A stretch of 64,000 nt of DNA from Bdellovibrio sp. CG22_combo_CG10-13_8_21_14_all_39_27 (lineage in GTDB: Bacteria; Bdellovibrionota; Bacteriovoracia; Bacteriovoracales; Bacteriovoracaceae), in the NCBI GenBank assembly GCA_002786715.1, contig PCTW01000044.1, forward strand, positions 1 through 64,000, read 5' to 3'. Positions 43,177 to 53,100 of this stretch are shown in pieces. The first letter of the stretch is position 1, and every line of letters starts with the position of its first letter. Under the pieces are notes generated by a model that saw only the letters and a list, made by a program, of their open reading frames with translations, searched no databases and was not told the DNA's origin. The position numbers and the translations under genes were made by a program.

Positions 43177-43562
43177 TGAAAAAAATATGCATTCTGACCC
43201 TCTTCTTATTCACTTCATGTGCTAAAATGCCTTGGCAGAAAAATCAAAGTACACAGAGCTCCACATCTCAAATACAAGACTATACAGGCCAAATTCGCCA
43301 GAGATTAATTGATAATTATGCCAATATTCTTTTTTGTTATGAGAGATACGGTAGTGGTGAAATCCAAGGAGGGATCTCTATTCGAGTTGCCATTAATAAG
43401 CATGGAAGTGTGAATTCAGTCACCCTAGTAAAAGACTCTTTAAAAAACTTAAAAATCAAAGGTTGTGTGATAAAAACCGTCTCTTCAATCATGTTCCCTC
43501 CTCACTCCAAGAAACAAGACGTGATTCTAATTCAGCCATTCAATTTTTCAGCTAAAAAGTAA
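43176..43562 (+). CDS. Lipoprotein with AgmX/PglI (TonB-C-like) domain
   Basis: A 128-residue predicted lipoprotein (signal ending FTSC). Residues about 45-128 match the AgmX/PglI C-terminal pattern: NYANILFCYERYGSGE, GGISIRVAINKHGSV, then the paired Cys in KGCVIKTVSSIMFPPHS. The two conserved Cys suggest a disulfide. AgmX-type proteins are linked to gliding motility or envelope complexes in myxobacteria (family knowledge). It is coupled to the upstream exported protein gene. Confidence 0.72.
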   Translation: MKKICILTLFLFTSCAKMPWQKNQSTQSSTSQIQDYTGQIRQRLIDNYANILFCYERYGSGEIQGGISIRVAINKHGSVNSVTLVKDSLKNLKIKGCVIKTVSSIMFPPHSKKQDVILIQPFNFSAKK

Positions 43563-44627
43563 TTAATGAAGAATATTTTTATCGGCGAGCAGCTCTTTCA
43601 CTCTTTTTTGAAAAAGGACTTCGCTAAATCCCTGAACCGATTTATGCCATTCTAAGGCATTATCGTGAAATTTATCACCAACATGATTTTTAGACCAATC
43701 AATAATCTTATCGATGTTTTCAAAACTAAAGACGCCTGAAGATATATTTTCCAACTTGGAAAAGCCTTTTAAGGTGAGAACGGGTCTCCCTGTCGCCAAA
43801 GTCGCAAGGGCATTTTCATGAAAACTTGAAGTTGAAAAATCAATCAATGCAATTGAAGCAGCCAGCATCGGGGCCATTTCCCCTGCACATCGAGGGCCGT
43901 AAAAACGAGTATCTTCGTTTTCCTTTTTTAAACTTGATAGTTGATCGTCAAAACCCACAAAACGATATTTGATATGGGAAGACTCAAGTTTATCGATGAG
44001 ATTTTGGGCCTTATCAAGACTTAAATCTGTTGCTTCAATTGTAACAAAGTCATGGGGAAAAAGTTCTCTCTGGGTCTTTGGAAACAAGGGATACTCATGA
44101 GTTTTAAAAAAAGGAGCTACAACTTCTACTTTGGGAACAAGGCCCTCAAATAATTCTTTTTGCTCTTGGTTGGTCACCCAAAGCTCATCTACTTCACAAA
44201 GCTGATCTTTCGCCCATTTCTTTAAGCGAGATCTAAACAATCGATCGCGCAGGAGAATTGGTTCTGTAGTCCACGGAAGTTCGTCGATCAGATAAGTAAT
44301 CTGCTTTGATTTATCACAACGCTTTATTCCTTGAGACAAACCTCGACTAATATTAATAACAGTGTCGACAGTACATGAGATATGAAGGTTCTTGGCCGCT
44401 CCAGGAATAAGAAATGACCATTTAAATAAATCGTTTTCTTTTTCGACAAATTTTGACAAATAACTCGAGTGAATTCTTCTTAACTCTGCAGGCCCTAAGA
44501 TTGCTTTTGGTCTATGTACAAGAGTGAAAATTTCGGCATCTTCAATTAAATCTAGAAAAGTTTCAAAGATCGCTGTTGTCCAGTTTCTTTCTACTAATTG
44601 ATCACAGGTCAAAACAACCTTCGACAT
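43563..44627 (-). CDS. GT-B fold glycosyltransferase-like protein
   Basis: A 354-residue protein resembling GT4 WbaZ-type glycosyltransferases: an N-terminal half with FETFLDLIEDAEIFTLVHRP and INISRGLSQGIKRC, and a C-terminal half with IKYRFVGFDDQLSSLK, FYGPRCAGEMAPMLAASIALID. The usual E-x7-E motif is relaxed (SSSFHENALATLATGRPVL carries the first part). It probably transfers a sugar in surface polysaccharide. GGA precedes the ATG. The UDP-glucuronate decarboxylase-like gene lies nine bases upstream. Confidence 0.72.
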   Translation of the reverse strand: MSKVVLTCDQLVERNWTTAIFETFLDLIEDAEIFTLVHRPKAILGPAELRRIHSSYLSKFVEKENDLFKWSFLIPGAAKNLHISCTVDTVINISRGLSQGIKRCDKSKQITYLIDELPWTTEPILLRDRLFRSRLKKWAKDQLCEVDELWVTNQEQKELFEGLVPKVEVVAPFFKTHEYPLFPKTQRELFPHDFVTIEATDLSLDKAQNLIDKLESSHIKYRFVGFDDQLSSLKKENEDTRFYGPRCAGEMAPMLAASIALIDFSTSSFHENALATLATGRPVLTLKGFSKLENISSGVFSFENIDKIIDWSKNHVGDKFHDNALEWHKSVQGFSEVLFQKRVKELLADKNILH

Positions 44628-44636
44628 TATCGTTCC

Positions 44637-45614
44637 TTACTTACGTAGACTCTGAAAATATTCAGCTGTTTTTTTAAGACCAACATCAAAAGTGACTTCG
44701 GGTTTGTAATCACTGATGGCCTGAAGCTTGTTTATATTTGGACGCCGTTGACGTGGATCATCTTCAGGTAGTGGAAGATTGATGATTTTTGATTGAGAAC
44801 CTAAAACCTTAACAATATACTCCGCTGCTTCTTTTATCGAATACTCATCAGGGTTTCCAATATTAAAAGGTGTGTGAATATTAGTATGCATAACATTGTG
44901 GATACCTTGTACCAAGTCTGTTACGAAGCAAAATGAACGCGTCTGCGAGCCATCTCCGTAAACAGTAATATCCTCATTTGCCAGTGCTTGATTAATAAAA
45001 TTGGGAATAACTCGGCCATCATCTGGTCTCATGCGAGGACCATATGTATTGAAAATACGAACGATACGAGTATCGACGTTGAATTGCCTGTAATAGGTCA
45101 TCGTGAGAGCTTCAGCAAAGCGCTTCGATTCATCATAGCAAGAGCGTGGCCCAACTGGATTGACTGACCCAACATACTCCTCAACTTGAGGATGGATCTC
45201 TGGGTCGCCATAAACCTCAGAAGTTGAAGCTTCTAAAAAACGAGCATGCTTCTCTTTTGCCAGTTCTAAGAGATTCCATGTCCCAACTGAATTTACTTTC
45301 ATGATCTCAAGAGGAATTATCTTAAAATCGATTGGAGAAGCTGGTGAAGCCAATGAGAAAATATAATCGATATTCTGCCCTTTGAAGTCTGGCAATCCTA
45401 CAGAAATATCTTGTTCATGAAATTCAAAATTTGGATACTTGCTTAAAATTTCAATATTACTTTTTGAACCAGTGACAAAGTTATCAAGTCCAATCACTTT
45501 ACAACCTAGTCCTAAATAAAACTCACACAGATAAGAAGGGACGAAACCTGCAGCTCCAGCGACGATTGCTGTTTTACCTTCTAAAGTTTGTGGAAGTTGA
45601 ACTCGTTGAGGCAT
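44637..45614 (-). CDS. UDP-glucuronate decarboxylase-like SDR
   Basis: NAD-dependent nucleotide-sugar epimerase/decarboxylase of 325 aa, similar to UDP-xylose synthases: STSEVYGDP, catalytic YDESK (YxxxK), GPRMRPDDGRVIPNF and SFCFVTDLVQG are typical. The Rossmann motif reads GAAGFVPS instead of GGAGFIGS, so its third glycine is replaced by proline. GGAG precedes the ATG. Likely supplies UDP-xylose or a derivative to the glycosyltransferase downstream. Confidence 0.82.
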   Translation of the reverse strand: MPQRVQLPQTLEGKTAIVAGAAGFVPSYLCEFYLGLGCKVIGLDNFVTGSKSNIEILSKYPNFEFHEQDISVGLPDFKGQNIDYIFSLASPASPIDFKIIPLEIMKVNSVGTWNLLELAKEKHARFLEASTSEVYGDPEIHPQVEEYVGSVNPVGPRSCYDESKRFAEALTMTYYRQFNVDTRIVRIFNTYGPRMRPDDGRVIPNFINQALANEDITVYGDGSQTRSFCFVTDLVQGIHNVMHTNIHTPFNIGNPDEYSIKEAAEYIVKVLGSQSKIINLPLPEDDPRQRRPNINKLQAISDYKPEVTFDVGLKKTAEYFQSLRK

Positions 45615-45636
45615 GAATACTCCAAAGGTCTGTGAC

Positions 45637-46536
45637 CTAGTAATGCTTCAATTGAATGACTGTAGAGCCAAGAATGAGTAAAGCCCCACCTATCAATTGA
45701 ATAGGTTCTAAAGTTGCTTCTAAGAATACCCAATTCAGCGTAAGTGCGCAAAAGGGAAAGAACATTTCTGCTAATGTTGCAAGGCGTGCAGGGATTTTTT
45801 TAAGCCCCTGGTAGTAGAAAAACATACCGAGAAGCCCTGATAAAAGAACCATAAGTCCTATTTTTGGCCACACATCCCTTCCGATTGAAAAAACTCCCTC
45901 GACAGAGGTTAATGTGGTGAGTAGAAAAACTAGTCCAAAAGCAAATCGAAGTCCCATGATCTCTTGAACTTTGTACCCCTCGCTGGAAAGCTTTTTACCG
46001 AAAACAGTTGATGCTCCCCAACCTGCTACGGCCAATAAAGTAAGACCATAACCCATGAGATGCTTATCACTTAACATTTTCATCGACCAATCAAGATGGC
46101 TTAAGCCTGGTAAAATATCTTTAGAACTAATCAAGAAACCACCAAACAAACAAAGCAATGCCCAACCAATAAACTTTTGATGTATCGGTTCTTTCAAAAT
46201 TATTCGCGCCAATAAAATAGCGACCAAAGGTTGGAGTTTTTGCAAAAGAATAACCAATGATGGGTTAATCAATGTAAAGGCCCTGGTAAATGCAAGCGTC
46301 GACAATGCCGAACCAATGCCACCAATCACCACAAAAGAAAAAATATGGGAAACTCGTGCATTCCAAATTCGCTTAAAATCTTTTAACAGAATAGGAATAA
46401 AAATGACTGTCAAAATGAGATGTTCACCAAAGACAATTTGCTCAGCTGAGGCTCCACCAAAAAGCAATGGGTAGCGAATAAGGGTATCAAGTGCCCAAAG
46501 TGAAGTCGCAATAATAATATAGAGAATTCCGCTCAC
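45637..46536 (-). CDS. EamA/DMT-family transporter
   Basis: Ten-helix drug/metabolite transporter of 299 aa made of two EamA repeats (first from residue 3, second from about 160). The segment PLVAILLARIILKEP and the second-half TLNWVFLEATLEP are typical ends of the repeats. GTG start at 46536 overlaps the stop of trmFO by four bases (GTGA). Substrate unknown. Confidence 0.85.
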   Translation of the reverse strand: MSGILYIIIATSLWALDTLIRYPLLFGGASAEQIVFGEHLILTVIFIPILLKDFKRIWNARVSHIFSFVVIGGIGSALSTLAFTRAFTLINPSLVILLQKLQPLVAILLARIILKEPIHQKFIGWALLCLFGGFLISSKDILPGLSHLDWSMKMLSDKHLMGYGLTLLAVAGWGASTVFGKKLSSEGYKVQEIMGLRFAFGLVFLLTTLTSVEGVFSIGRDVWPKIGLMVLLSGLLGMFFYYQGLKKIPARLATLAEMFFPFCALTLNWVFLEATLEPIQLIGGALLILGSTVIQLKHY

Positions 46537-47915
46537 AGAATTTCCTTGAGCTGTTCTTGGTAAAATTGATCAAAGATTTCTCGTGCTCTCTTGGCAACTT
46601 TCGCTTTTTTAATTTTCTTAATCTGCTTGCGCATTCTGCGTTCTTCTTTCGTAAGTTCAACTGGAGGCATTAAGCCTACATTAATATTCGAAGGCACTGC
46701 TTTGTCAGCAGTCATAATATAATTAACGAGGGCACCCATACAGGTTTCAACCGGATAACTCAAAGGTTCACGGCCTTTGATTAGCGCCAAGATTTGAGTT
46801 CCTACATAGAGACCGGAAGCCGCGCTTTCGGTATAACCCTCAACTCCTGTCATCTGTCCCGCAAAAAAGACTTTAGGGAATTCGCGACTGGATTGATTGT
46901 TATTTAAAATTTTCTTGGCATTTAAAAAAGTATTTCGATGAACCGAACCGAGATGAAAAAATGAGGCATTTTCTAGTCCCGGAATCATTTTGAAGATTCG
47001 CGTTTGTTCTGGGTATTTCAAGCGAGTTTGAAAACCAACTAAGTTAAAAGCTGAACCCAATCTGTTTTCTCTTCGGAGTTGAACGGCTGCGTATGGAATT
47101 TCTCCATTAGGTAATTCCAAACCAATGGGTTTCATACAAGAGAAACGCGCTGTCTCTGGTCCTCGCTCGGCCATCAAGTCGATAGGTAAACAGGCTTCAA
47201 AAAATTTCCAATCTTCAAATTCTTTTGCTTGCACCTTTTCAGCTTGAACGAGTTCGTGAATAAACGCTTCGTATTGCTCTTTATTCATGGGCGCATTGAG
47301 ATAATCGGCCACTTGTCCTTCCTCTTCAGGAACAGGCTTATGGCGATCTTTGTAATAGAGTTTTGTATAATCGAGAGAATCTCCATCGACGATGGGAGCG
47401 ATAGCATCATAAAAGTAGAGATCTTCTTTTGCCAAAACGTTTTGCATCCAATTCTCAAGATCTTTATGAGGCAATGGACCAGTGGCCACAACTGTGTAAT
47501 CGCAACTTAGCTCGGACATTAGGGCCAACGGATCTTTCGCGATTTGATCTTGAACAGTAATCAAAGGATGATCTGTTAAGACTTTCGTCATAATGGTCCC
47601 GAAGTGAATTCGGTCCACGGCCAAGGCGTCCCCAGCTGGAACAGCGGCTTCTTTTGCACTTTTTAATATGATTGAACCCAGCGCCTCCATCTCATACTTG
47701 AGCATGCCATGAGGAGCATTGGCATCCATTGACTTTAAGGAGTTGGTACAAACGAGTTCACCGAAAGCTTCAGTTGTTTGAGCTGGAGTTTTTTCAATTC
47801 TCTTTGATTCAACGAGAACAACTTGGACGCCATGTTGGGCCAAAAAAAAAGCGGCTTCCGAGCCCGCCATTCCTGCACCAATGACTAAGACTTTTGGTCT
47901 ATGATCAACATTCAT
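46533..47915 (-). CDS. trmFO: Methylenetetrahydrofolate-tRNA (uracil-54-C5)-methyltransferase TrmFO
   Basis: Folate- and FAD-dependent methyltransferase for m5U54 in tRNA. VLVIGAGMAGSEAAFFLA is the FAD motif; the AFGELVCTNSLKS stretch holds the family's catalytic Cys; FFAGQMTGVEGYTESAASG is the second FAD element. Length 460 aa, slightly longer than usual because of a Lys-rich C-terminal tail. ATG start at 47915, adjacent to the divergent nadE promoter. TrmFO occurs in Firmicutes, Deltaproteobacteria-type and some other lineages. Confidence 0.92.
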   Translation of the reverse strand: MNVDHRPKVLVIGAGMAGSEAAFFLAQHGVQVVLVESKRIEKTPAQTTEAFGELVCTNSLKSMDANAPHGMLKYEMEALGSIILKSAKEAAVPAGDALAVDRIHFGTIMTKVLTDHPLITVQDQIAKDPLALMSELSCDYTVVATGPLPHKDLENWMQNVLAKEDLYFYDAIAPIVDGDSLDYTKLYYKDRHKPVPEEEGQVADYLNAPMNKEQYEAFIHELVQAEKVQAKEFEDWKFFEACLPIDLMAERGPETARFSCMKPIGLELPNGEIPYAAVQLRRENRLGSAFNLVGFQTRLKYPEQTRIFKMIPGLENASFFHLGSVHRNTFLNAKKILNNNQSSREFPKVFFAGQMTGVEGYTESAASGLYVGTQILALIKGREPLSYPVETCMGALVNYIMTADKAVPSNINVGLMPPVELTKEERRMRKQIKKIKKAKVAKRAREIFDQFYQEQLKEIL

Positions 47916-47916
47916 T

Positions 47917-47945
47917 TTGTGATACCAAAGTGATGCGAGTATAAT
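47917..47945 (+). promoter_or_regulatory. Promoter of nadE
   Basis: TTGTGA, 17-base spacer, TATAAT (perfect -10), about 41 bases before the ATG at 47987. It overlaps the 5' edge of the divergent trmFO gene. Confidence 0.7.
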
Positions 47946-47986
47946 CGCGATATTAATAGCTTGGTGTTACCCTACAGGGAGCAAAG

Positions 47987-49726
47987 ATGCAACTGATCCT
48001 CCATCAAACAATGCAGACGATTGGTGATTTCGAAACCATTTTTAAAGACTTAGAAAAAGCCTTCACGACAAATTCAAAGGGCCCCACTCTTCACCTTTTC
48101 CCAGAGCTTTATTTAACTGGATATCCGCTTCAAGACCTTTGCCTTCAAAGACCTTTTATTGATCGCTATTTGAGTTTGATAGAAAAGATTGACGCATGGT
48201 CAAAAAAACTCAAACAAGCCCAAGATATTGGTCTCATCGGTGGACTTCATTACGAATTTGATCAGAATGGACTTCCTCTGAATATTGAAAATGTTATATA
48301 CAAGCTAGTCCCAGGACAAAAACTAGAGTGCCTCTATACTAAACGCTTACTTCCCAATTATGACATTTTTGACGAGAAAAAATACTTCACATCGGTCAAT
48401 AGACCACAAATTCATACTCTGTTCGACAAAAGAATTGGAGTGATGATTTGTGAAGATATGTGGTCCTCGACAACTCATAACGAGGATCCGACTGAAGACC
48501 TAATTAAGCAAATTTCACAGTCAGGCCCAGTAGAAGCAATCATCAATATATCAGCTTCACCATTTTTCGTCGGCAAGCATGAAAAGAGAATCGCTCGTGC
48601 AAAAGAGATTTCCCATCTATGCAAGGCCCCCTTTTATTACGTGAATCGCATTGGCGGTGAAGATGAGATATTGTTTGATGGACAAAGTTTTGCCGTCAAT
48701 GGAGACGAGGTATTAGACCAGGCCAAGAGATTTATTCCTCAAGATCTGACTGTTCCACTTCCTATTTATCAAAGTTCAAAGAAAGTTGAGTCCAATAAAA
48801 AAGATAATACTTGGGAATCTCTCTTCTCCCCTTCATTTGAAAGTGGAAAAAAGGGAAAGACCAATATGAGAACTTTTAGCGAAGCTGAATTAGCAGAAAT
48901 GCTCGAGGGGCTTTGTTTTGGTTTCCAACAATATGCTCAAAAATGTGGATTTAGCAAATTTACCATCGCCCTCTCAGGTGGCATTGATTCCGCCTTAGTT
49001 CTAACCATAGCGAGACTTTCGCTCGGAGAGAATCAAACGATAGAGGCCGTTTATATGCCAGGGCTTTTTTCGGCTGGGTTGAGTTATGACCTCTCTTCTG
49101 AGTTGTGTAAAAACCTCGGAGTGAGGCTCTATTCACTGCCTATTAAATTTTTCCATTCTTCGATTAAAAATGCCTTTACCTCAAGCTTTGGTCAGGACAT
49201 GCAAGGATTGGCCGATGAAAATATTCAAAGTCGATTAAGAGGAGCCTTGATCTATGCCCGCTCAAACCAAATTGGTTCGATGGTGATTAACACTTCAAAT
49301 AAGTCTGAAATAGCAGTTGGTTACTCAACTCAATACGGAGACAGCGTTGGTGCCATTTCAATGTTGGGTGATCTCTATAAAACTGAGGTTTATCAGCTAT
49401 CCCAATACATTAATAAACGCTATAACAACCTGTTACCCGTGGCCCTCATTGAGAGAGCCCCCACTGCCGAACTAAGAGAAAACCAGAAAGATCAGGACTC
49501 TCTCCCCCCTTACGAGGAACTCGATTGCATTCTAGAAGGGATATTGTGTTATCGTTTAAATCTTGAGCAAATTGTTGAGCTCGGATTTAAAAGGGAAATT
49601 GTTGAAAAAGTCTATCGCCTTTATAAAAACAGTGAATACAAAAGGCGCCAGTTTTGCCCTATAATAAAAGTAAAATCTAAGAGTTTTGGTTTTGGATATA
49701 GAGTTCCGATTACACATAAGTACTAA
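47987..49726 (+). CDS. nadE: Glutamine-dependent NAD+ synthetase
   Basis: Two-domain NAD synthetase of 579 aa. The N-terminal nitrilase-like glutaminase carries E40 (FPELYLTGYP), a Lys near KRLLPNYDIF and C155 (GVMICEDMW); the C-terminal ATP pyrophosphatase carries the P-loop SGGIDS at 330-335. It converts deamido-NAD to NAD using ATP and glutamine. GGGAG precedes the ATG. The lysine-rich protein gene follows after 14 bp. Confidence 0.94.
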   Translation: MQLILHQTMQTIGDFETIFKDLEKAFTTNSKGPTLHLFPELYLTGYPLQDLCLQRPFIDRYLSLIEKIDAWSKKLKQAQDIGLIGGLHYEFDQNGLPLNIENVIYKLVPGQKLECLYTKRLLPNYDIFDEKKYFTSVNRPQIHTLFDKRIGVMICEDMWSSTTHNEDPTEDLIKQISQSGPVEAIINISASPFFVGKHEKRIARAKEISHLCKAPFYYVNRIGGEDEILFDGQSFAVNGDEVLDQAKRFIPQDLTVPLPIYQSSKKVESNKKDNTWESLFSPSFESGKKGKTNMRTFSEAELAEMLEGLCFGFQQYAQKCGFSKFTIALSGGIDSALVLTIARLSLGENQTIEAVYMPGLFSAGLSYDLSSELCKNLGVRLYSLPIKFFHSSIKNAFTSSFGQDMQGLADENIQSRLRGALIYARSNQIGSMVINTSNKSEIAVGYSTQYGDSVGAISMLGDLYKTEVYQLSQYINKRYNNLLPVALIERAPTAELRENQKDQDSLPPYEELDCILEGILCYRLNLEQIVELGFKREIVEKVYRLYKNSEYKRRQFCPIIKVKSKSFGFGYRVPITHKY

Positions 49727-49740
49727 TAAGGAGTATTTCA

Positions 49741-50178
49741 ATGAGCAAGAAAATGAACACTGTTTTTGATGAATGGAAAAAAATTAAGAACGAGGTTACT
49801 AAAAAAGCAAAAGATGGAAACCTCAACATCAAGGAAGTACAACACTTGATTCAAAAAGTGGTTAAGCAAGCTGAAGGCGATATCAAGGGATTGGTTGATC
49901 ACGATGTCAAAAAAGTGATGTCTAGACTCAAAACGGAGAGAAAAGCATTAGAAAAAATGGTTGATGATGTTCTCCAGGCCGAAATGAAAAAGGCTAAAAC
50001 TTTTCTCAACAGCTATAAAAAGCAACTAAAAGGTATGCAAAAAACTGTTGAAAAAACTTTAAAAAATAAAGTCAAAGTTAAGGTTGTTAAGAAAAAAGTA
50101 ACTAAAAAGAAAAGTGCTACTCCAAGAAAAAAAGCTACTAAAAAAGCCGTTGTTGAAACAACAACGACTTCAAAGTAA
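49741..50178 (+). CDS. Histone-H1-like lysine-rich protein
   Basis: A 145-residue very basic protein: about 100 residues of helix (phasin-like amphipathic pattern), then a Lys/Ala/Thr-rich unstructured tail (VVKKKVTKKKSATPRKKATKK) like bacterial H1 or AlgP-type tails. GGAG precedes the ATG. It may bind nucleic acid or polyphosphate. It follows nadE and converges with the giant toxin-like gene (three bases between stops). Confidence 0.65.
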   Translation: MSKKMNTVFDEWKKIKNEVTKKAKDGNLNIKEVQHLIQKVVKQAEGDIKGLVDHDVKKVMSRLKTERKALEKMVDDVLQAEMKKAKTFLNSYKKQLKGMQKTVEKTLKNKVKVKVVKKKVTKKKSATPRKKATKKAVVETTTTSK

Positions 50179-50181
50179 TTT

Positions 50182-53100
50182 CTAGTTTCTCAAATCAATT
50201 ACCTTTTCAATTAAATCCCGGGGGATCTTATCCCCTGGGTTAACTTCACCCTTGATAACTAAGACCTCGTAAGGACGTTCTGGATTTCTTAAATATGTCG
50301 TGGTCGCCTTGCCTGCTTCATCCAAAGTTTGAACAACTTGAATCGCATCAGGATCCATTGCGCCAACACCCATAACTTCCTGCTGGCGAGGATACTTATA
50401 ACTAAATTCGTTTCGCAAATTCTTCAATCGACTGAGATCGACATCCGTTTTGGCCTTCATACCACCAACCAGAACTCTTTGTTTCAATAGATGCTGAAAC
50501 TTTTGATGCTGGCCATAGGGAGCAACCACCATGGCCCCTTGAGCAAATGCTTTCCCCACCTTTCTATCTTTCGAAGTAGAGTAACCCCAACTTTGACCAT
50601 ACATCGGTCCAGTTTCAGAATGGTCTTTGGCCATTCTAACGATACCTTCATCACCATCGACTTCAATTGCTTTGCGATACTTTTCAAGATCATCAAGACC
50701 TGCTTTTCTAATATCATCAGCTTTACTTAAACGTTTACCAAGTACAGCATTGGAAGCCATATGATTGTTGGATTCTCTGAAGAAGTTAATCAACTCTTCT
50801 TCTGATTTAACGCTATTTTTACTCGCGAGACCACGCCATACAACTTGATCATCATAAAACTGAGACATTTTTCTTTCATAAAGAAGTGGATCAGCTGAAA
50901 CGGCCTTGCCATACACGTCTTTAAACTCTCTTGTCACTGGCCCTAAACCAAGTCTTTCAAGTCCCTTCTTTTGATGATCAAAATAAATATTGTCTCGCTT
51001 ATAAAGTTCAGTGGCTTTCTTATCAATGAAATCCCAAGTTCCAGAAGGGTCCTTGCCTGTACGAACCAATTCCTTCAAAGCATTGTCCGATTCTATCACC
51101 TGCATTCTGTAGTGATGGAAAAGGTTTGGATCAACTTTCTCTACTCGAGTAAGAACATCTTTCTTGCCTTGGAGCTTAAAGGTTAACTCCATCGTTTCAG
51201 GTGGAGCTTTAGGAGAAAGTAAGTAAGGACTCTCTTCAAGTTTGAGACCCATTCGAGAGCGATACTCAAAATCATCAATGAGTTTTTGGGAATTACGAAT
51301 TCCTTCTTTAATCTCTTTACTCCAAGCCGAGAGCGGTTGGTAGAGATCGTTATTGGTATCAAGAATTCTTGGAGGTGGGAAACCTTCACGTTTAAGAGGA
51401 TAATAGAGAGCAAACTCTCTGGTCGTTCTACCATTACCATTTCCAAGGGGATGGATGGAGACCATGTCTCTTTGAAGCTCTGCCAAGTCATCGACAAAGC
51501 GATCATATTTTTCAGGAGTATCAATGACTCCTAAGGCATCTCGTTTTTTATTAAATCTTTGAAGAGCTTCTTCTGTTAAGGCATCTACAAGATTTTTATT
51601 CATTCTTGAAGCATCAGAATTCAACCCCATTAACTGTTGCTTAATTTCTGAACTTTCTTGATTGATGGCACTTCTTGCAGCACTTACTTCATCATCTACT
51701 TTTGACAAGCGTAATTTTGCTGCATCCAAGTTCGAAGAAACCTCTTCAAGCTTATCTGCAAAGTTAGGATTAAGGCGGGATTTGTTAAGTTCTACTAATT
51801 CCGCTTCAAGACGACTTACTTCAGCTTCAAGATTTGGTTTAACACGATTTAAGGCACTAAGCCTGTCACTTATTGCCGATTCTTTTGCGAGAAGAGCACG
51901 TCTTAGTTCTATGTACTCCACCACTTCTGGATTAGATTTACGAATGAGGTTCAGAGCATCTTCAGAAATAACTTCTACGTTTGGATACCAGATTTGCCCT
52001 TTGATTAAGCCATCAGAAGTTCTACCCGTTTCAAGAAATGAAACATAAGGATTTTCTCTTAAGACTTTAACTGCCTCCGGTGAAATTCCTCGAGAAGCAT
52101 TTCCGTAAACTTGGCTAGGTCGCATAGCCCCCATATACTGAGGCTGAAGATTTTCAACTCCACCTTCCATCATTTTAAGATGGATCTTTTTCATCGTTTG
52201 AGTATTGAGAGGCGGTTTTTCAGAATTTAACCATACAGAAGCATTTTGAAAGTTTTCAAAAGCCTTATCACCGTTCTCATTATACTTAAGTCTTAATTTG
52301 CTATCAGCAAGTCGAGTTTCACCTTTGGCCATTCTAAGAAGTTCATCACTATGATGTTGATAATCAACAAAATACATCCCATCTAAATTTTCACTTAAGC
52401 GTTTTATTTCTTCGGAAGAGAGTTTCGCTGTTTGAGAAGGGGCTCTTCTCATTTTTCCGGCAAACTCTTGTTCTAAGTTTCTAACAAAAATGTCTTTTCT
52501 TTTTTGAAAACTAGCATTGGCAAAAGGAGACAACCCTTCGTCTGCGAATCCTAAAATACTGGTTGGTGGTCGAGCTGCATAACCAGAACGAATCAAGTAG
52601 TCACTGTATTCTCTAGGTACACTATTATTATCAAATATTTTTACGATGGCCTTTAAGTCTTCGGTCGTTGAAGTGAAGACACCAGTTCCTTTTTTAGCAG
52701 AATACTGCATCGATTGTTCAAGAGAGAGAAGAACTTTTTGCTCAAGCTCTGGAGTTAGAGTCTGTCCTTTTCCTTTCAAATGGTTTGAAAAGTCGCTTAT
52801 TCTATTTGAAAGTTGTTTTTCACTATTACCAACAGCATCTACTAATTGAAAATTCTCTAAACTCTTAGGAGTTTTATTATAGGAATATTTTCCAGCAGAA
52901 TCTCTAATAATGGTTCGACCATCACTTAAGACAAGTTTTCCATCTTTCAAAACTTCACTGAGTGACTTCGGTCCACTTGGGGTAAAAATAACAGTACTGT
53001 CTCTCAAAGAAGGACTAACGGCCAGATAGAGTTCATCCCCTTTATCCGTTGTTGCTTTGGCAAAATTCTTAAGCCCGATATTGGGATTAGAACCTTCTTG

